Assembly: GCA_963757805.1 (NCBI GenBank)
Contig: CAVWSM010000013.1
Coordinates: 62,001-126,000 of the forward strand
DNA length: 64,000 bases
From: CAVWSM01 sp963757805
GTDB taxonomy: Bacteria > Actinomycetota > Actinomycetes > Jiangellales > Jiangellaceae
Direction: 5' to 3'
The notes below the pieces were generated by a model. The model was given only the letters and a program-made list of their open reading frames with translations, was not told where the DNA came from and ran no database searches. Position 1 is the first letter of the stretch. Every line of letters starts with the position of its first letter. Positions 24,721-33,039 of this stretch are shown one piece after another. The translations under genes were made by a program, and so were the position numbers.

Positions 24721-26369
24721 GTGCGCTCCTTGCGATGGAATGCCGCGCGGACCATACCGTCCTCGTCTGTCACGGCGGTTACGTGCCCCAGCCAGTTGCT
24801 GTCATCACGCTCGGGATAATCCTCGCGCCAATGCCCGCCACGAGTCTCGGTGCGCATCGTCGCCACGTGTGCAAGCACGCTGCCCACGGTGTGCAGGTTG
24901 CTCGTCTCCCAGTCGTCGACGCTCGGCACCGGCGGCGCTGCGCGACCAGCGACCTCGTCGAGCGCCTTGGTCGTGGCTGCAAGGCTCTCCGCGGAGCGCA
25001 CGACGCCCGCGCCTGACGTCATCGCGTCCTGGATGTCGCGACGAGCAGCGGCCGGGACCAGCCCCACCGAACCCGATCGCTGCATCGGGTCAGCCTGGGG
25101 CGAGAGGCCTTGATCGATGATGTCGCGGGCGATGCGATGGCCGAAGACCAGACCCTCGAGCAGCGAGTTGGACGCCAGCCGATTGGCTCCGTGGACGCCG
25201 GTGCGGGACACCTCGCCGCAGGCGTAGAGACCCGACAACGTGGTACGGCCTCGCAGGTCGGTACGGACTCCGCCGCTTGCGTAGTGCTGCGCCGGCGCGA
25301 CCGGGACGAGCTGCGTGGCAGGGTCGATGCCGTACGACCGGCAGCGGGCGACGATCGAGGGAAACCGGGTCTCGACGAACTCGGCGCCGAGGTGCCGCGC
25401 GTCGAGCCACACGTGGTCGGCGCCGGTGCGTGCCATCGCTTCGATCACGCCGCGCGCGACGACGTCGCGTGGCGCGAGCTCGGCGAGCGGGTGCCGGCCG
25501 AGCATGAACCGCGCACCGTCGGTGTCGAGCAGGTGGGCGCCCTCGCCCCGGACGGCCTCCGACACCAGCGGCTGCTGCCCGGTTGATCCGCGGCCCAGCC
25601 ATAGCACCGTCGGGTGGAACTGCACGAACTCGAGGTCGGCTACTTCAGCACCGGCACGCAGCGCGGCGCCGACGCCGTCGCCGGTAGAGACAGCAGGGTT
25701 GGTCGTGGAGGAGTAGACCTGGCCGAGCCCACCGGTCGCCAGCACAACCGCCCGGCCAAGCACGGCGCCGACACCGTCGCGCTGGCCCTCCCCGATGACG
25801 TGCAGCGTGACACCGCATACGCGACGGTCGGCGGCTTGTAGCAAGTCGATGACCAGGGCGTGCTCGATCACTTCGATGCCGGGGTCGGTGCGCACGGCGT
25901 CGAGGGCTTGCAGCAAGGCTCGGGAGATCTCGCGCCCTGTGGCGTCGCCGCCCGCGTGCGCGATGCGGTCCTGCAGGTGACCGCCCTCGCGCGTCAATGC
26001 GATGTCGCCGGTAGGCGTGCGCTCGAACTGCGTACCCAATGCGACGAGTTCGTGCACGCGCGCCGGGCCTTCGGTGACCAGCACCCGCACCGCCGCCTCG
26101 TCACAGACGCCGACACCCGCAACGAGCGTGTCACGCAGATGCTGCTCAGGGCTGTCCTCGGGAGCCAGCGCGGCGGCGATGCCGCCCTGCGCCCACACCG
26201 TCGAGCCCTCGTCGAGGTAGGTCTTGGTGACGAGGAGGACCCGGCCGGCCTTGCGTGCTTCCAGCGCCGCGGTGAGCCCCGCGATGCCGCTGCCGACGAC
26301 GATGACGTCGGCCTGGGCGACCCAGCCGGGCGCTGCCGCGACCAGCCGCGTGGGCAGCCGCGGCGTCAT
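24717..26369 (-). CDS. nadB: L-aspartate oxidase
   Basis: NadB is the flavoprotein that oxidises L-aspartate to iminoaspartate for quinolinate synthesis. It has 550 residues with the FAD motif VVGSGIAGLTAALEA near residue 25, EGSTVWAQGGIAAAL, the active-site region RTDLRGRTTLSGLYACGEVSRTGVHGANRLASNSLLEGLVFG and a C-terminal helical domain. The ATG overlaps the panC stop. The partner quinolinate synthase NadA is not in this window, unlike many operons that contain nadABC. No motif is missing. Confidence 0.95.
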   Translation of the reverse strand: MTPRLPTRLVAAAPGWVAQADVIVVGSGIAGLTAALEARKAGRVLLVTKTYLDEGSTVWAQGGIAAALAPEDSPEQHLRDTLVAGVGVCDEAAVRVLVTEGPARVHELVALGTQFERTPTGDIALTREGGHLQDRIAHAGGDATGREISRALLQALDAVRTDPGIEVIEHALVIDLLQAADRRVCGVTLHVIGEGQRDGVGAVLGRAVVLATGGLGQVYSSTTNPAVSTGDGVGAALRAGAEVADLEFVQFHPTVLWLGRGSTGQQPLVSEAVRGEGAHLLDTDGARFMLGRHPLAELAPRDVVARGVIEAMARTGADHVWLDARHLGAEFVETRFPSIVARCRSYGIDPATQLVPVAPAQHYASGGVRTDLRGRTTLSGLYACGEVSRTGVHGANRLASNSLLEGLVFGHRIARDIIDQGLSPQADPMQRSGSVGLVPAAARRDIQDAMTSGAGVVRSAESLAATTKALDEVAGRAAPPVPSVDDWETSNLHTVGSVLAHVATMRTETRGGHWREDYPERDDSNWLGHVTAVTDEDGMVRAAFHRKERT

Positions 26370-27232
26370 GTCCTCCTCCCCAGCAGCACGGGCACGTTGT
26401 CGATGAGACGTGTGGCGCCCACCCGTGCGGCGACGAGCAGTCTTGCCTCCCCCGGGCCGGGGTTCGGACGAAGGTCCTCTCCGCGGAGCTCCAGGTAACC
26501 AAGGTCAACGCCGGGCTGCGTTTCAAGGATTCCCAGCGCAGCCGCGCGTACGGCCGCTGCGCCGTCCGCCCCCGCGGCCGCGCCCGCCCGCAGCGCACGG
26601 GACAGATCCGCGGCAGCCTTTCGCTCGGCGGGGTCGAGGAACCGGTTTCGGCTCGAGAGCGCGAGACCGTCAGGCTCGCGTACGGTCGGCACGGTGACGA
26701 TCTCGACGCCCAGGTCGAGGTCGCGCACCATGCGGCGGATGAGCGTGAGCTGCTGGTAGTCCTTCTCTCCGAAGACTGCGACCGAGGGCACCGCCAGGTT
26801 GAGCAGCTTGGCGACCACGGTGAGGACTCCGGCGAAGTGCCCCGGGCGGCTCGCGCCCTCGAGCTGGTCGCCGAGCGGACCTGGCGAGACTGTGATTTGA
26901 GGTTGGCCGTCCGGATACATCTCGGCCTCGGGAGGCGCGAAGACCAGGTCGACGCCCTCGCGGGCGCAGACGGCGAGATCGTCGTCGAACGTACGTGGGT
27001 ACCTTTCGAGATCCTCGCCCGCGCCGAACTGCAGTGGGTTGACGAAGATCGTGACGAGCACAACACCCGTGTCGTCGACCAAATCACGGGCTCGCCTGAT
27101 CAGCGCGACATGGCCGTCGTGCAACGCGCCCAGCGTCATGACAACCGCAGTCTCGCCGCCGTGCTGGTCGGCGAGGTCGAACCGATGGTCGAGCAGCGCC
27201 TCACGAGTGCGCGCGACACGCGGCGTCGTCAC
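26366..27232 (-). CDS. panC: Pantoate-beta-alanine ligase (pantothenate synthetase)
   Basis: PanC joins pantoate and beta-alanine with ATP to make pantothenate. The 288-residue protein shows VVMTLGALHDGHVALIRRA (where the HIGH-like motif is DGHVALI), FVNPLQFGAGEDLERYPRTF, FGEKDYQQL and LALSSRNRFLDPAER (the KMSKS-like loop), which together define the family. The GTG overlaps the stop of the DUF2520 gene. panD and panB, expected for beta-alanine and ketopantoate supply, are absent from this operon. Confidence 0.96.
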   Translation of the reverse strand: MTTPRVARTREALLDHRFDLADQHGGETAVVMTLGALHDGHVALIRRARDLVDDTGVVLVTIFVNPLQFGAGEDLERYPRTFDDDLAVCAREGVDLVFAPPEAEMYPDGQPQITVSPGPLGDQLEGASRPGHFAGVLTVVAKLLNLAVPSVAVFGEKDYQQLTLIRRMVRDLDLGVEIVTVPTVREPDGLALSSRNRFLDPAERKAAADLSRALRAGAAAGADGAAAVRAAALGILETQPGVDLGYLELRGEDLRPNPGPGEARLLVAARVGATRLIDNVPVLLGRRT

Positions 27233-28128
27233 GTACGCGCTCCGCTGGCCAGCACTTCCAGCAAGCCTTCGGCCTCGGTCGCCTTGAGCCGGCCGGCGCT
27301 GAGGGCGCGCAGCGCGGTGAGCCGGGCGAGCGCCACGTAGCCCTCCTTCGACTCCGCCGAGACCGCCGCGATCTGTCGCAGGTGCTCGGCTACGGTGCCT
27401 GCGTCGCCGCGCGCAACCGGCCCGGTGAGCGCGGCATCGCCGTCGCGCAGCGCGTTGTCGAGAGCCGCGGAGACCAACGGCGCCAGCACCTTGGCCGGAT
27501 CTTCGATGCCGGCGGCGCGGAGCAGGTCGAGCGACTCGGCAACCAGCGTGACGATGTGGTTGGCGCCGTGCGCCAAGGCCGCGTGATAGAGCACGCGATG
27601 CTCCTCGTCGACCCAGACCGGTTCACCACCGATCTCCAGGACCAGCGCCTCGGCGATCGGGCGTAGCGGCTCGGGGGCTGTGACGCCGAAGCTCGCGCCG
27701 TGCAGCCGCGACAGGTCGAGGCTGGTGCCGGTGAACGTCATCGCGGGATGCATTGCCAGCGGCAGGGCTCCAGCGCGAGTCGCCGGGTCGAGCACGCCGA
27801 TGCCATAACGGCCGCTGGGGTGGGCGAGCAGCTGCCCAGCGCGTACGGCTCCGGTGCTTGCCAGCCCGATGACCAGCTGTGGCAGCACGTCGTCGGGCAC
27901 TGCGAGCAATGCAAGGTCTGCGTCCGCAAGCACCTCGGCAGGCGTGACGAGCGGGACACCTGGCAGCAGGGCCTCCGCGCGGGTGCGGCTCCCCTCGGAG
28001 ACACCGTAGGCGGCGACGACCTCATGCCCGGCGGCGGCCAACGCGGCACCGAGCACTGCCCCGACGCGACCAGTGCCGACGATGCCGACCCGGAGCCGGG
28101 CCGGGTGCGGCTGGTTGGGGTGCGTCAA
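27229..28128 (-). CDS. Rossmann-like DUF2520 protein (possible ketopantoate-reductase-type dehydrogenase)
   Basis: This 299-residue dehydrogenase-like protein has the NAD(P) motif VGIVGTGRVGAVLGAAL and the DUF2520 C-terminal helical domain (HPAMTFTG, HRVLYHAALAHGANHIVTLV). The fold resembles pyrroline-5-carboxylate and ketopantoate reductases, and the position directly before panC suggests the pantoate-forming step, which is an inference. The start is a TTG at 28128, the only one that keeps the Rossmann motif close to the N-terminus with a plausible AGGCAGG upstream. It heads the cofactor operon. Confidence 0.88.
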   Translation of the reverse strand: MTHPNQPHPARLRVGIVGTGRVGAVLGAALAAAGHEVVAAYGVSEGSRTRAEALLPGVPLVTPAEVLADADLALLAVPDDVLPQLVIGLASTGAVRAGQLLAHPSGRYGIGVLDPATRAGALPLAMHPAMTFTGTSLDLSRLHGASFGVTAPEPLRPIAEALVLEIGGEPVWVDEEHRVLYHAALAHGANHIVTLVAESLDLLRAAGIEDPAKVLAPLVSAALDNALRDGDAALTGPVARGDAGTVAEHLRQIAAVSAESKEGYVALARLTALRALSAGRLKATEAEGLLEVLASGART

Positions 28129-28223
28129 GCTGGCCTGCCTGGTCGGGTTCCAGTCCTCGGCGACGAGGTACCGGACGCGGTTGTCGGGCGAGGCTCAGGG
28201 TACCTGGCATGCCCCGCCGCTAG

Positions 28224-28359
28224 CCGAGTTGTCAGGTTGTCAGGACGCGTGACCTGCAGCGCTGCGGCCGCCCAGCCTGACAGGTCCCCGCCCCTCGGGT
28301 TGTCAGGCTCGCGCGCCGGATCAGCCCAGGTCAGGGAGTCTGACAACCTGACAACTCGG
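28224..28359. repeat. Nested inverted repeat built from GTTGTCAG units
   Basis: A perfect 20-base inverted repeat, CCGAGTTGTCAGGTTGTCAG at 28224-28243 and its complement at 28340-28359, encloses a second inverted repeat, AGCCTGACA (28274-28282) and TGTCAGGCT (28301-28309). Each outer arm itself contains GTTGTCAG twice in tandem. It fills most of the gap between the divergent DUF2520 and midA genes. It may be a REP-like element or a set of operator sites. Confidence 0.7.
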
Positions 28360-28391
28360 GTGGGGTGCGATTCGCGGGAGGAGGTGTGCGC

Positions 28392-29379
28392 GTGATCAGC
28401 TGGCGGGCCGCGACGGAGCAGGCGCTGTACGGGCCCGACGGGTTCTACCGCCGCGAGGCGCCGCACGCGCACTTCCGCACCTCGGTGCATGCGACGCCGG
28501 CGTTCGCGCAGGCGATCGCCCGGCTGGCCGACGCCGTCGGGGCACGGATCGTCGTCGATGTCGGGGCCGGCCGCGGCGAGCTGCTCGCCGAACTGCACGA
28601 CATGTGCGCCGCAGCTCGAGCTGGTCGGTGTCGAGATCGCGGCGCGACCAGACAACCTCACGCCTGCGGTGGACTGGCGGGATGCCGTCCCCACGTCTTT
28701 GGACGATGCACTGGTCATCGCCAACGAGTGGCTCGACAACATCCCGGTCGATGTTGCCGAGGTTGACGACGACGGAGTCGTACGCGCTGTCAGCGTCGAC
28801 CCGGCGACCGGCTCCGAGACGCTGGGCGCGCCTGTAGACGGGCGGGACGCGGAGTGGCTCGACACCTGGTGGCCGCTGGACCGCAGCGAACCTGGCCTCC
28901 GGGCAGAGATCGGTTGGCCGCGCGACGACGCATGGGCCCAGGTCGTCGCGTCCGTGCGCAGCGGGGTGCTGCTGGCCGCCGACTATTTCCACGTACGCGA
29001 GGACCGGCCGCCGTTCGGCACACTGGCCGGATATCGGGACGGACACCTCGTGCAGCCCGTGCCCGACGGCAGTTGTGACGTCACCAGCCATGTCGCACTG
29101 GACGCGTGCGCGGCAGCCGGAATCCGAGCGGAGGTCGACGACACCCTGCTCACGACGCAGCGACCGGCGCTTCGCGCGCTGGGACTGTCGGGGCAGCTTC
29201 CCGCCCGCGACCTGGCGCACCAGGATCCGCAGGCGTACGCCGCCGAGCTGCAGCAGGCCTCGTCCGTCGCGGAACTGCTAGACGTCGGGGGTCTCGGTGG
29301 GCTGGGCTGGCTCGTCCAGTGCCGCGAGCGGCTCGTCCCCGACATCCTCGCGGGTCTTCCCCGAGTCGGCGGGGACTGA
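28392..29379 (+). pseudogene. midA: SAM-dependent methyltransferase, MidA/NDUFAF7-like, frame broken once
   Basis: The protein is a class I methyltransferase of the MidA type: ATEQALYGPDGFYRRE at the start, VVDVGAGRGELLAEL as SAM motif I, LVIANEWLDNIPVDV and GVLLAADYF. Mitochondrial members methylate the NDUFS2 (NuoD) subunit of complex I. A one-base shift near nt 28608 separates LLAELHD from LELVGVEIAARPDNL. Removal of one base gives 328 residues and the length is 3n+1, so an indel is the simplest reading. The GTG at 28392 follows GGAGGAGG. The 3' end overlaps the opposite-strand PH-domain gene by 102 bp. Confidence 0.8.
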
Positions 29380-30678
29380 TACCGGCGCCATCCAGCGCTC
29401 TGGTGCCTCGAGGCGCCGAGCCGTGCGGGCCCGCGCTGCCTGGGCGTCCGCGATGACCCTTGCCTCGGCGGCATCGCGGTGCAGCGCCTTCGCGTTCACC
29501 GGCCCTGGCGGCGAGTCGACGTGCACGCTGGCCAGGCCCAGCCGCCGCTGCACCGGCCCTTGCGTGACACGGACGCTCTGCGTCTTGGCGTGTGGCACGA
29601 CGGTGAGCACCCGGTGCAGCCAACCCTGCCGGGTCACGAAGACCTTGTCGTCGAAGCCGTAGGCCAGCGCTGACGCCCCCTTCCAGCGCAGCCACCGCGA
29701 CGGTCGCGGCGCCGACTGCAGTGGCACCGCGTCGATGTCGACACCGGGAAGCACGTCAGCCAGCACCAGTCGCGCGACCTCGTAGGGCGCGACCGGCAGC
29801 AGCGTCGACGAAGTGCGGTTCTGGATCGGGTCGTCCTTGCCATAGCCCGCAACGTCGACGAACACGCGCACCCAGCGACCGCGCCACAGCCACGGTCGCC
29901 GGATCGACACGCCCTGCACGCGGCCCGGGGGCACGGTCTGCGAGTGCGTGTCGAGCAGTCCCTTACGAATCCGTACGCCATCCGGCGACTCGGCCACAGT
30001 GAAGCCGAAGCTGACGACGAGCTGGCGGTAAAGCTCGCCCCCGAGACCGAGCCATAGCGGGAGCAACGCACCGAACACGACCCACTGGTTGGTGACTAAC
30101 GAGGTGCCCAGCAGCAGGAAGGAAGCGAGGAACCCCATGATGATCGGCCAGGTCAGGAAGGTTGACACGAGCAGGCGCGGGAAGGGCACCTCGTGCAGCG
30201 GCCGCTCCGGCGCTTCCGGTGTAGCTGCGTCCAGGCCTGCGGCACGCGCCAGCAGCTCGGCGCGCAGGGCCTGGGCTTCGGTCGCGGACACATAGGCCAG
30301 CGGTGCCTCCGCCTCCGAACCACCGGCAACCTCGAGGCGCAGCTCGCTCACCCCGAAGATACGTGCGGCGAGCGGTCGTACGACGTCCACGGCCTGCAGC
30401 CGATCCAGATGCACGCGCCGCGACCGCCTGACGAGCACTCCCGAGTCGATGCGAAGGTCGCCACCGTCGATCCCGTACCGGGTGAACCACCACGACAGCA
30501 GTCCACCGATCGCCCCGATCACGGCGACGGCGAAGAGAATGGCGAGCAGCTCGGCGAACCTGACCTCACGGATTGCGTTTTGGCTCGCGATGACCGCGCC
30601 GACCGCGAGCCACTTCCAGCCGCGCAGCAGCGGAGTGATCGGGTGCAGCCGGCGGAGCTGGCTGGGCAAGGTGCTCAC
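29278..30678 (-). CDS. Membrane protein with bacterial PH (bPH2/YdbT-like) domains
   Basis: This 466-residue membrane protein has paired helices (LAVGAVIASQ... through AVAVIGAIGGLLSWWF and a second set at about residues 175-220), and at least two bPH2 domains recognisable by RIDSGVLVRRSRRVHLDRLQAVDVVRPLAARIFGV and RKGLLDTHSQTVPPGRVQGVSIRRP. It resembles B. subtilis YdbT. A third PH-like unit (VFVTRQGWLHRVLTVVPHAKTQSVRV) follows. The C-terminal 70 residues are charged and disordered. It partners the small bPH2 gene upstream, whose 3' end it overlaps by 4 nt. The role is not known. Confidence 0.88.
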   Translation of the reverse strand: MSTLPSQLRRLHPITPLLRGWKWLAVGAVIASQNAIREVRFAELLAILFAVAVIGAIGGLLSWWFTRYGIDGGDLRIDSGVLVRRSRRVHLDRLQAVDVVRPLAARIFGVSELRLEVAGGSEAEAPLAYVSATEAQALRAELLARAAGLDAATPEAPERPLHEVPFPRLLVSTFLTWPIIMGFLASFLLLGTSLVTNQWVVFGALLPLWLGLGGELYRQLVVSFGFTVAESPDGVRIRKGLLDTHSQTVPPGRVQGVSIRRPWLWRGRWVRVFVDVAGYGKDDPIQNRTSSTLLPVAPYEVARLVLADVLPGVDIDAVPLQSAPRPSRWLRWKGASALAYGFDDKVFVTRQGWLHRVLTVVPHAKTQSVRVTQGPVQRRLGLASVHVDSPPGPVNAKALHRDAAEARVIADAQAARARTARRLEAPERWMAPVSVPADSGKTREDVGDEPLAALDEPAQPTETPDV

Positions 30679-31175
30679 AACCCGGCAGCCATGGCCTTAC
30701 CGCGCTCGGCCAGCCGGTCACGGAGCCTGGCAGCCTCGGTCGGGTCGAGCCCGGGGATCGTCGCGTCGCTCTCGGCCGACGCGGTGTGCAGCTGCACGGT
30801 GCAGACACCCACCCATCGCTCGAGCGGACCCGCGCTCACGTCGACGAACTGCAGGCGCCCGTAAGGCACGACCACGAGCCGTTTGAACAGGACGCCCGAC
30901 GTGATGAGCAGGTCCTCGTCACGCTCGGCGTATCCCCAGGCCGCCACCTGGCGTCCGATCAGCGCCCATCCCGTGACTGTGTCGATTACCACGAACCCAA
31001 GCCCGATGACGCCGACCCACGGGGCGTCGAACACGACCGCAAGCACGACGGAGACGGCGGCAATGACCAGGTTGGTCGCGACATGCACCAGCCGCCGAAT
31101 TCGAGCCAGCGCCGGCTGCACGCGCTGCCACTCCTCACCGGGAGGCGCGAACACGGCGTCGGCTGGGAGCGTCAC
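30675..31175 (-). CDS. Membrane protein with one bacterial PH domain (YdbS-like)
   Basis: This 166-residue protein has two membrane helices (LVIAAVSVVLAVVFDAPWVGVIGLGFVVIDTV) followed by a bPH2 domain (DLLITSGVLFKRLVVVPYGRLQFVDVSAGPLERWVGVCTVQLHTAS). This pair with the larger PH-domain gene matches ydbS-ydbT pairs of other Gram-positives. Overlap of 4 nt indicates cotranslation. The divergent nuoD begins 40 bp away. The function of such pairs is undefined. Confidence 0.88.
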   Translation of the reverse strand: MTLPADAVFAPPGEEWQRVQPALARIRRLVHVATNLVIAAVSVVLAVVFDAPWVGVIGLGFVVIDTVTGWALIGRQVAAWGYAERDEDLLITSGVLFKRLVVVPYGRLQFVDVSAGPLERWVGVCTVQLHTASAESDATIPGLDPTEAARLRDRLAERGKAMAAGL

Positions 31176-31214
31176 GTATCAAGCCTATGCGCGGCAGCAG
31201 CGGTGTGGGATGGC

Positions 31215-32387
31215 AGAGTGAACACCGTGACCCAGACGACCGTGGGGATCGGCGCCGGCGCGGGCGAGTTCGCGACGACGGACATGGTGCTGAACATCGG
31301 GCCGCAGCACCCGTCGACCCACGGCGTCCTGCGCCTGCGGCTCACGATGGACGGCGAGGTCATCCGCAAGTGCGAACCGATCATCGGATACATGCACCGC
31401 GGCGCGGAAAAGCTGTTCGAGGTGCGTGACTACCGGCAGATCATCGTGCTGGCAAACCGGCATGACTGGCTGTCGGCGTTTGCCAACGAGCTCGGCGTTG
31501 TGCTCGCCGTTGAGCGGATGCTGGGCATGGAGGTGCCGATCCGCGCGATCTGGGCGCGGACTCTGTTGGCCGAGCTCAACCGGGTCCTCAACCACTTGAT
31601 GTTCCTGGGCTCGTACCCGCTCGAGATGGGCGCCATAACGCCGATCTTCTATACGTTCCGCGAGCGGGAGGTGCTGCAGCACGTCATGGAGGAACTGTCC
31701 GGCGGCCGCATGCACTACATGTTCAACCGGGTCGGCGGGCTCAAGGAGGACTTCCCGGCCGGTTGGCTTGACCGCGCGGAGCAGGCGGTGACGGACGTTC
31801 GGCGGCGCCTGCCCGAGCTCACCGAGTTCGTCCTTGGCAACGACATCTTCCGCGCGCGCACGGTCGGCGTCGGCAAGCTGCCCGTGGATGTCGCCCAAGC
31901 CTACGGCGTCTCCGGCCCGATCGCCCGCGCCAGCGGCCTCGACTTCGACCTGCGCCGCGACGAGCCCTACCTCGCCTACCCGTCGCTGTTCGCACCCGGC
32001 GGCCCCGGGCGGGTGGTGACCCGATCCGACGGCGACTGCTTCTCGCGACTGAGCTGCCTGGCCGAGCAGATCGCGGTCTCGCTCGACCTGGCCACGGCCT
32101 GCATCGAGGAGCTGCGGGCGCTGCCCCAGGGGCCGATCAACCTCAAGCTGCCCAAGGTGCTCAAGGCTCCCGAGGGCCACACGTACGCGTGGACGGAGAA
32201 CCCGCTCGGCATCAACGGCTATTACCTGGTGTCCCGCGGCGAGAAGACGCCCTGGCGGCTCAAGCTGCGCTCCGCGTCGTTCAACAACATCGCCGCGCTG
32301 CCCGAGATCGTGGGCGGGGCCCTGCTGGCCGATCTTGTCGCGATCCTGGGGTCGATGTTCTTCGTCGTGGGAGATATAGACAAATAG
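31215..32387 (+). CDS. nuoD: NADH-quinone oxidoreductase subunit D-like protein (orphan NuoD)
   Basis: This 390-residue protein is a 49-kDa-type complex I subunit homologue: MVLNIGPQHPSTHGVLRLRLTMDGE at the start, IGYMHRGAEKLFE, LMFLGSYPLEMGAITP and FNNIAALPEIVGGALLADL near the end. NuoD helps to shape the quinone cavity. No other nuo gene is nearby, so it is either a stray paralogue or works with a complex I encoded elsewhere. It is shorter than typical NuoD (about 440), mainly at the N-terminus. The GTG at 31215 is chosen, and a GTG nine bases downstream is an alternative. Confidence 0.88.
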   Translation, partial: RVNTVTQTTVGIGAGAGEFATTDMVLNIGPQHPSTHGVLRLRLTMDGEVIRKCEPIIGYMHRGAEKLFEVRDYRQIIVLANRHDWLSAFANELGVVLAVERMLGMEVPIRAIWARTLLAELNRVLNHLMFLGSYPLEMGAITPIFYTFREREVLQHVMEELSGGRMHYMFNRVGGLKEDFPAGWLDRAEQAVTDVRRRLPELTEFVLGNDIFRARTVGVGKLPVDVAQAYGVSGPIARASGLDFDLRRDEPYLAYPSLFAPGGPGRVVTRSDGDCFSRLSCLAEQIAVSLDLATACIEELRALPQGPINLKLPKVLKAPEGHTYAWTENPLGINGYYLVSRGEKTPWRLKLRSASFNNIAALPEIVGGALLADLVAILGSMFFVVGDIDK

Positions 32388-32390
32388 GCG

Positions 32391-33032
32391 TCATTTGGGC
32401 GGCATCAGCTCGCCCACCGGGAGCGGCACCGCCAGCGTGTTGCCGGCCGGCGCCAGCGGGCAGGTCCACAGCGGGCTGTAGGCGCAGGACGGGTTGTAGG
32501 CGAAGTTGAGGTCGACGACCAGCCAGCCGTCGCGCACGTCGCCGCCGAGGTCGGCGCCCTTGACCGTGTCGAGCAGGTAGCGCCCGCCGCCGTAGGTGCG
32601 GCTGCCCGCGAGCGCGTCCTTGACCGGCACGAACACCCCGCCGCCGTAGGACTCGAGCCACCACACGTCGAGGTCGCCGACCGACGGAAGGTGCAGCATG
32701 CCGACCCGGGTGAACGGCACCACACCGTCGGTCGTGGTCGGCACCTCCCAGCGGACTGGCTCGACCTCGAAGTCAACGGCAACCTCGAAGCGGAACTTTG
32801 GCTGATAGTCCCCGATGTCCGCGCCGCGGAACGACTCCCGCTCGTCGACGGGGATCGGCGTGGCGGGATGAGCCGCTAACAGCTCGTCCCGCCCCGCCCG
32901 CCATTGCGCATGCGCCTCCGCCGGATCCGACATCGCGCGGATCGCCGCGTAGTGCGCGAACACCCGACGCCGCCAGTCGGCGACCGCCAATGCGTAGGCG
33001 CCGCCGCCCGGCTCCGCCAGACCGTCGCTCAC
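32391..33032 (-). CDS. DUF1684 protein
   Basis: This 213-residue soluble protein matches the DUF1684 family: ADWRRRVFAHYAAIRA, WRAGRDELLAAHPATPI, YQPKFRFEVAVDF, and GRYLLDTVKGADLGG, then VDLNFAYNPSCAYSPLWTCPLAPAGN. The last segment is strongly conserved in the family, but no biochemical activity is known to me. The GTG at 33032 follows GAGGG, and the gene starts only 7 nt after the upstream substrate-binding protein stop, so it is probably the tail of the osmoprotectant operon. It converges with nuoD after 3 nt. Confidence 0.85.
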   Translation of the reverse strand: MSDGLAEPGGGAYALAVADWRRRVFAHYAAIRAMSDPAEAHAQWRAGRDELLAAHPATPIPVDERESFRGADIGDYQPKFRFEVAVDFEVEPVRWEVPTTTDGVVPFTRVGMLHLPSVGDLDVWWLESYGGGVFVPVKDALAGSRTYGGGRYLLDTVKGADLGGDVRDGWLVVDLNFAYNPSCAYSPLWTCPLAPAGNTLAVPLPVGELMPPK

Positions 33033-33039
33033 AACGCCC

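Noticed and set aside
28224..28359. CRISPR array or direct-repeat cluster
   Set aside because: Repeats are palindromic units of GTTGTCAG in opposite orientation without spacers of uniform length; no cas genes are present.
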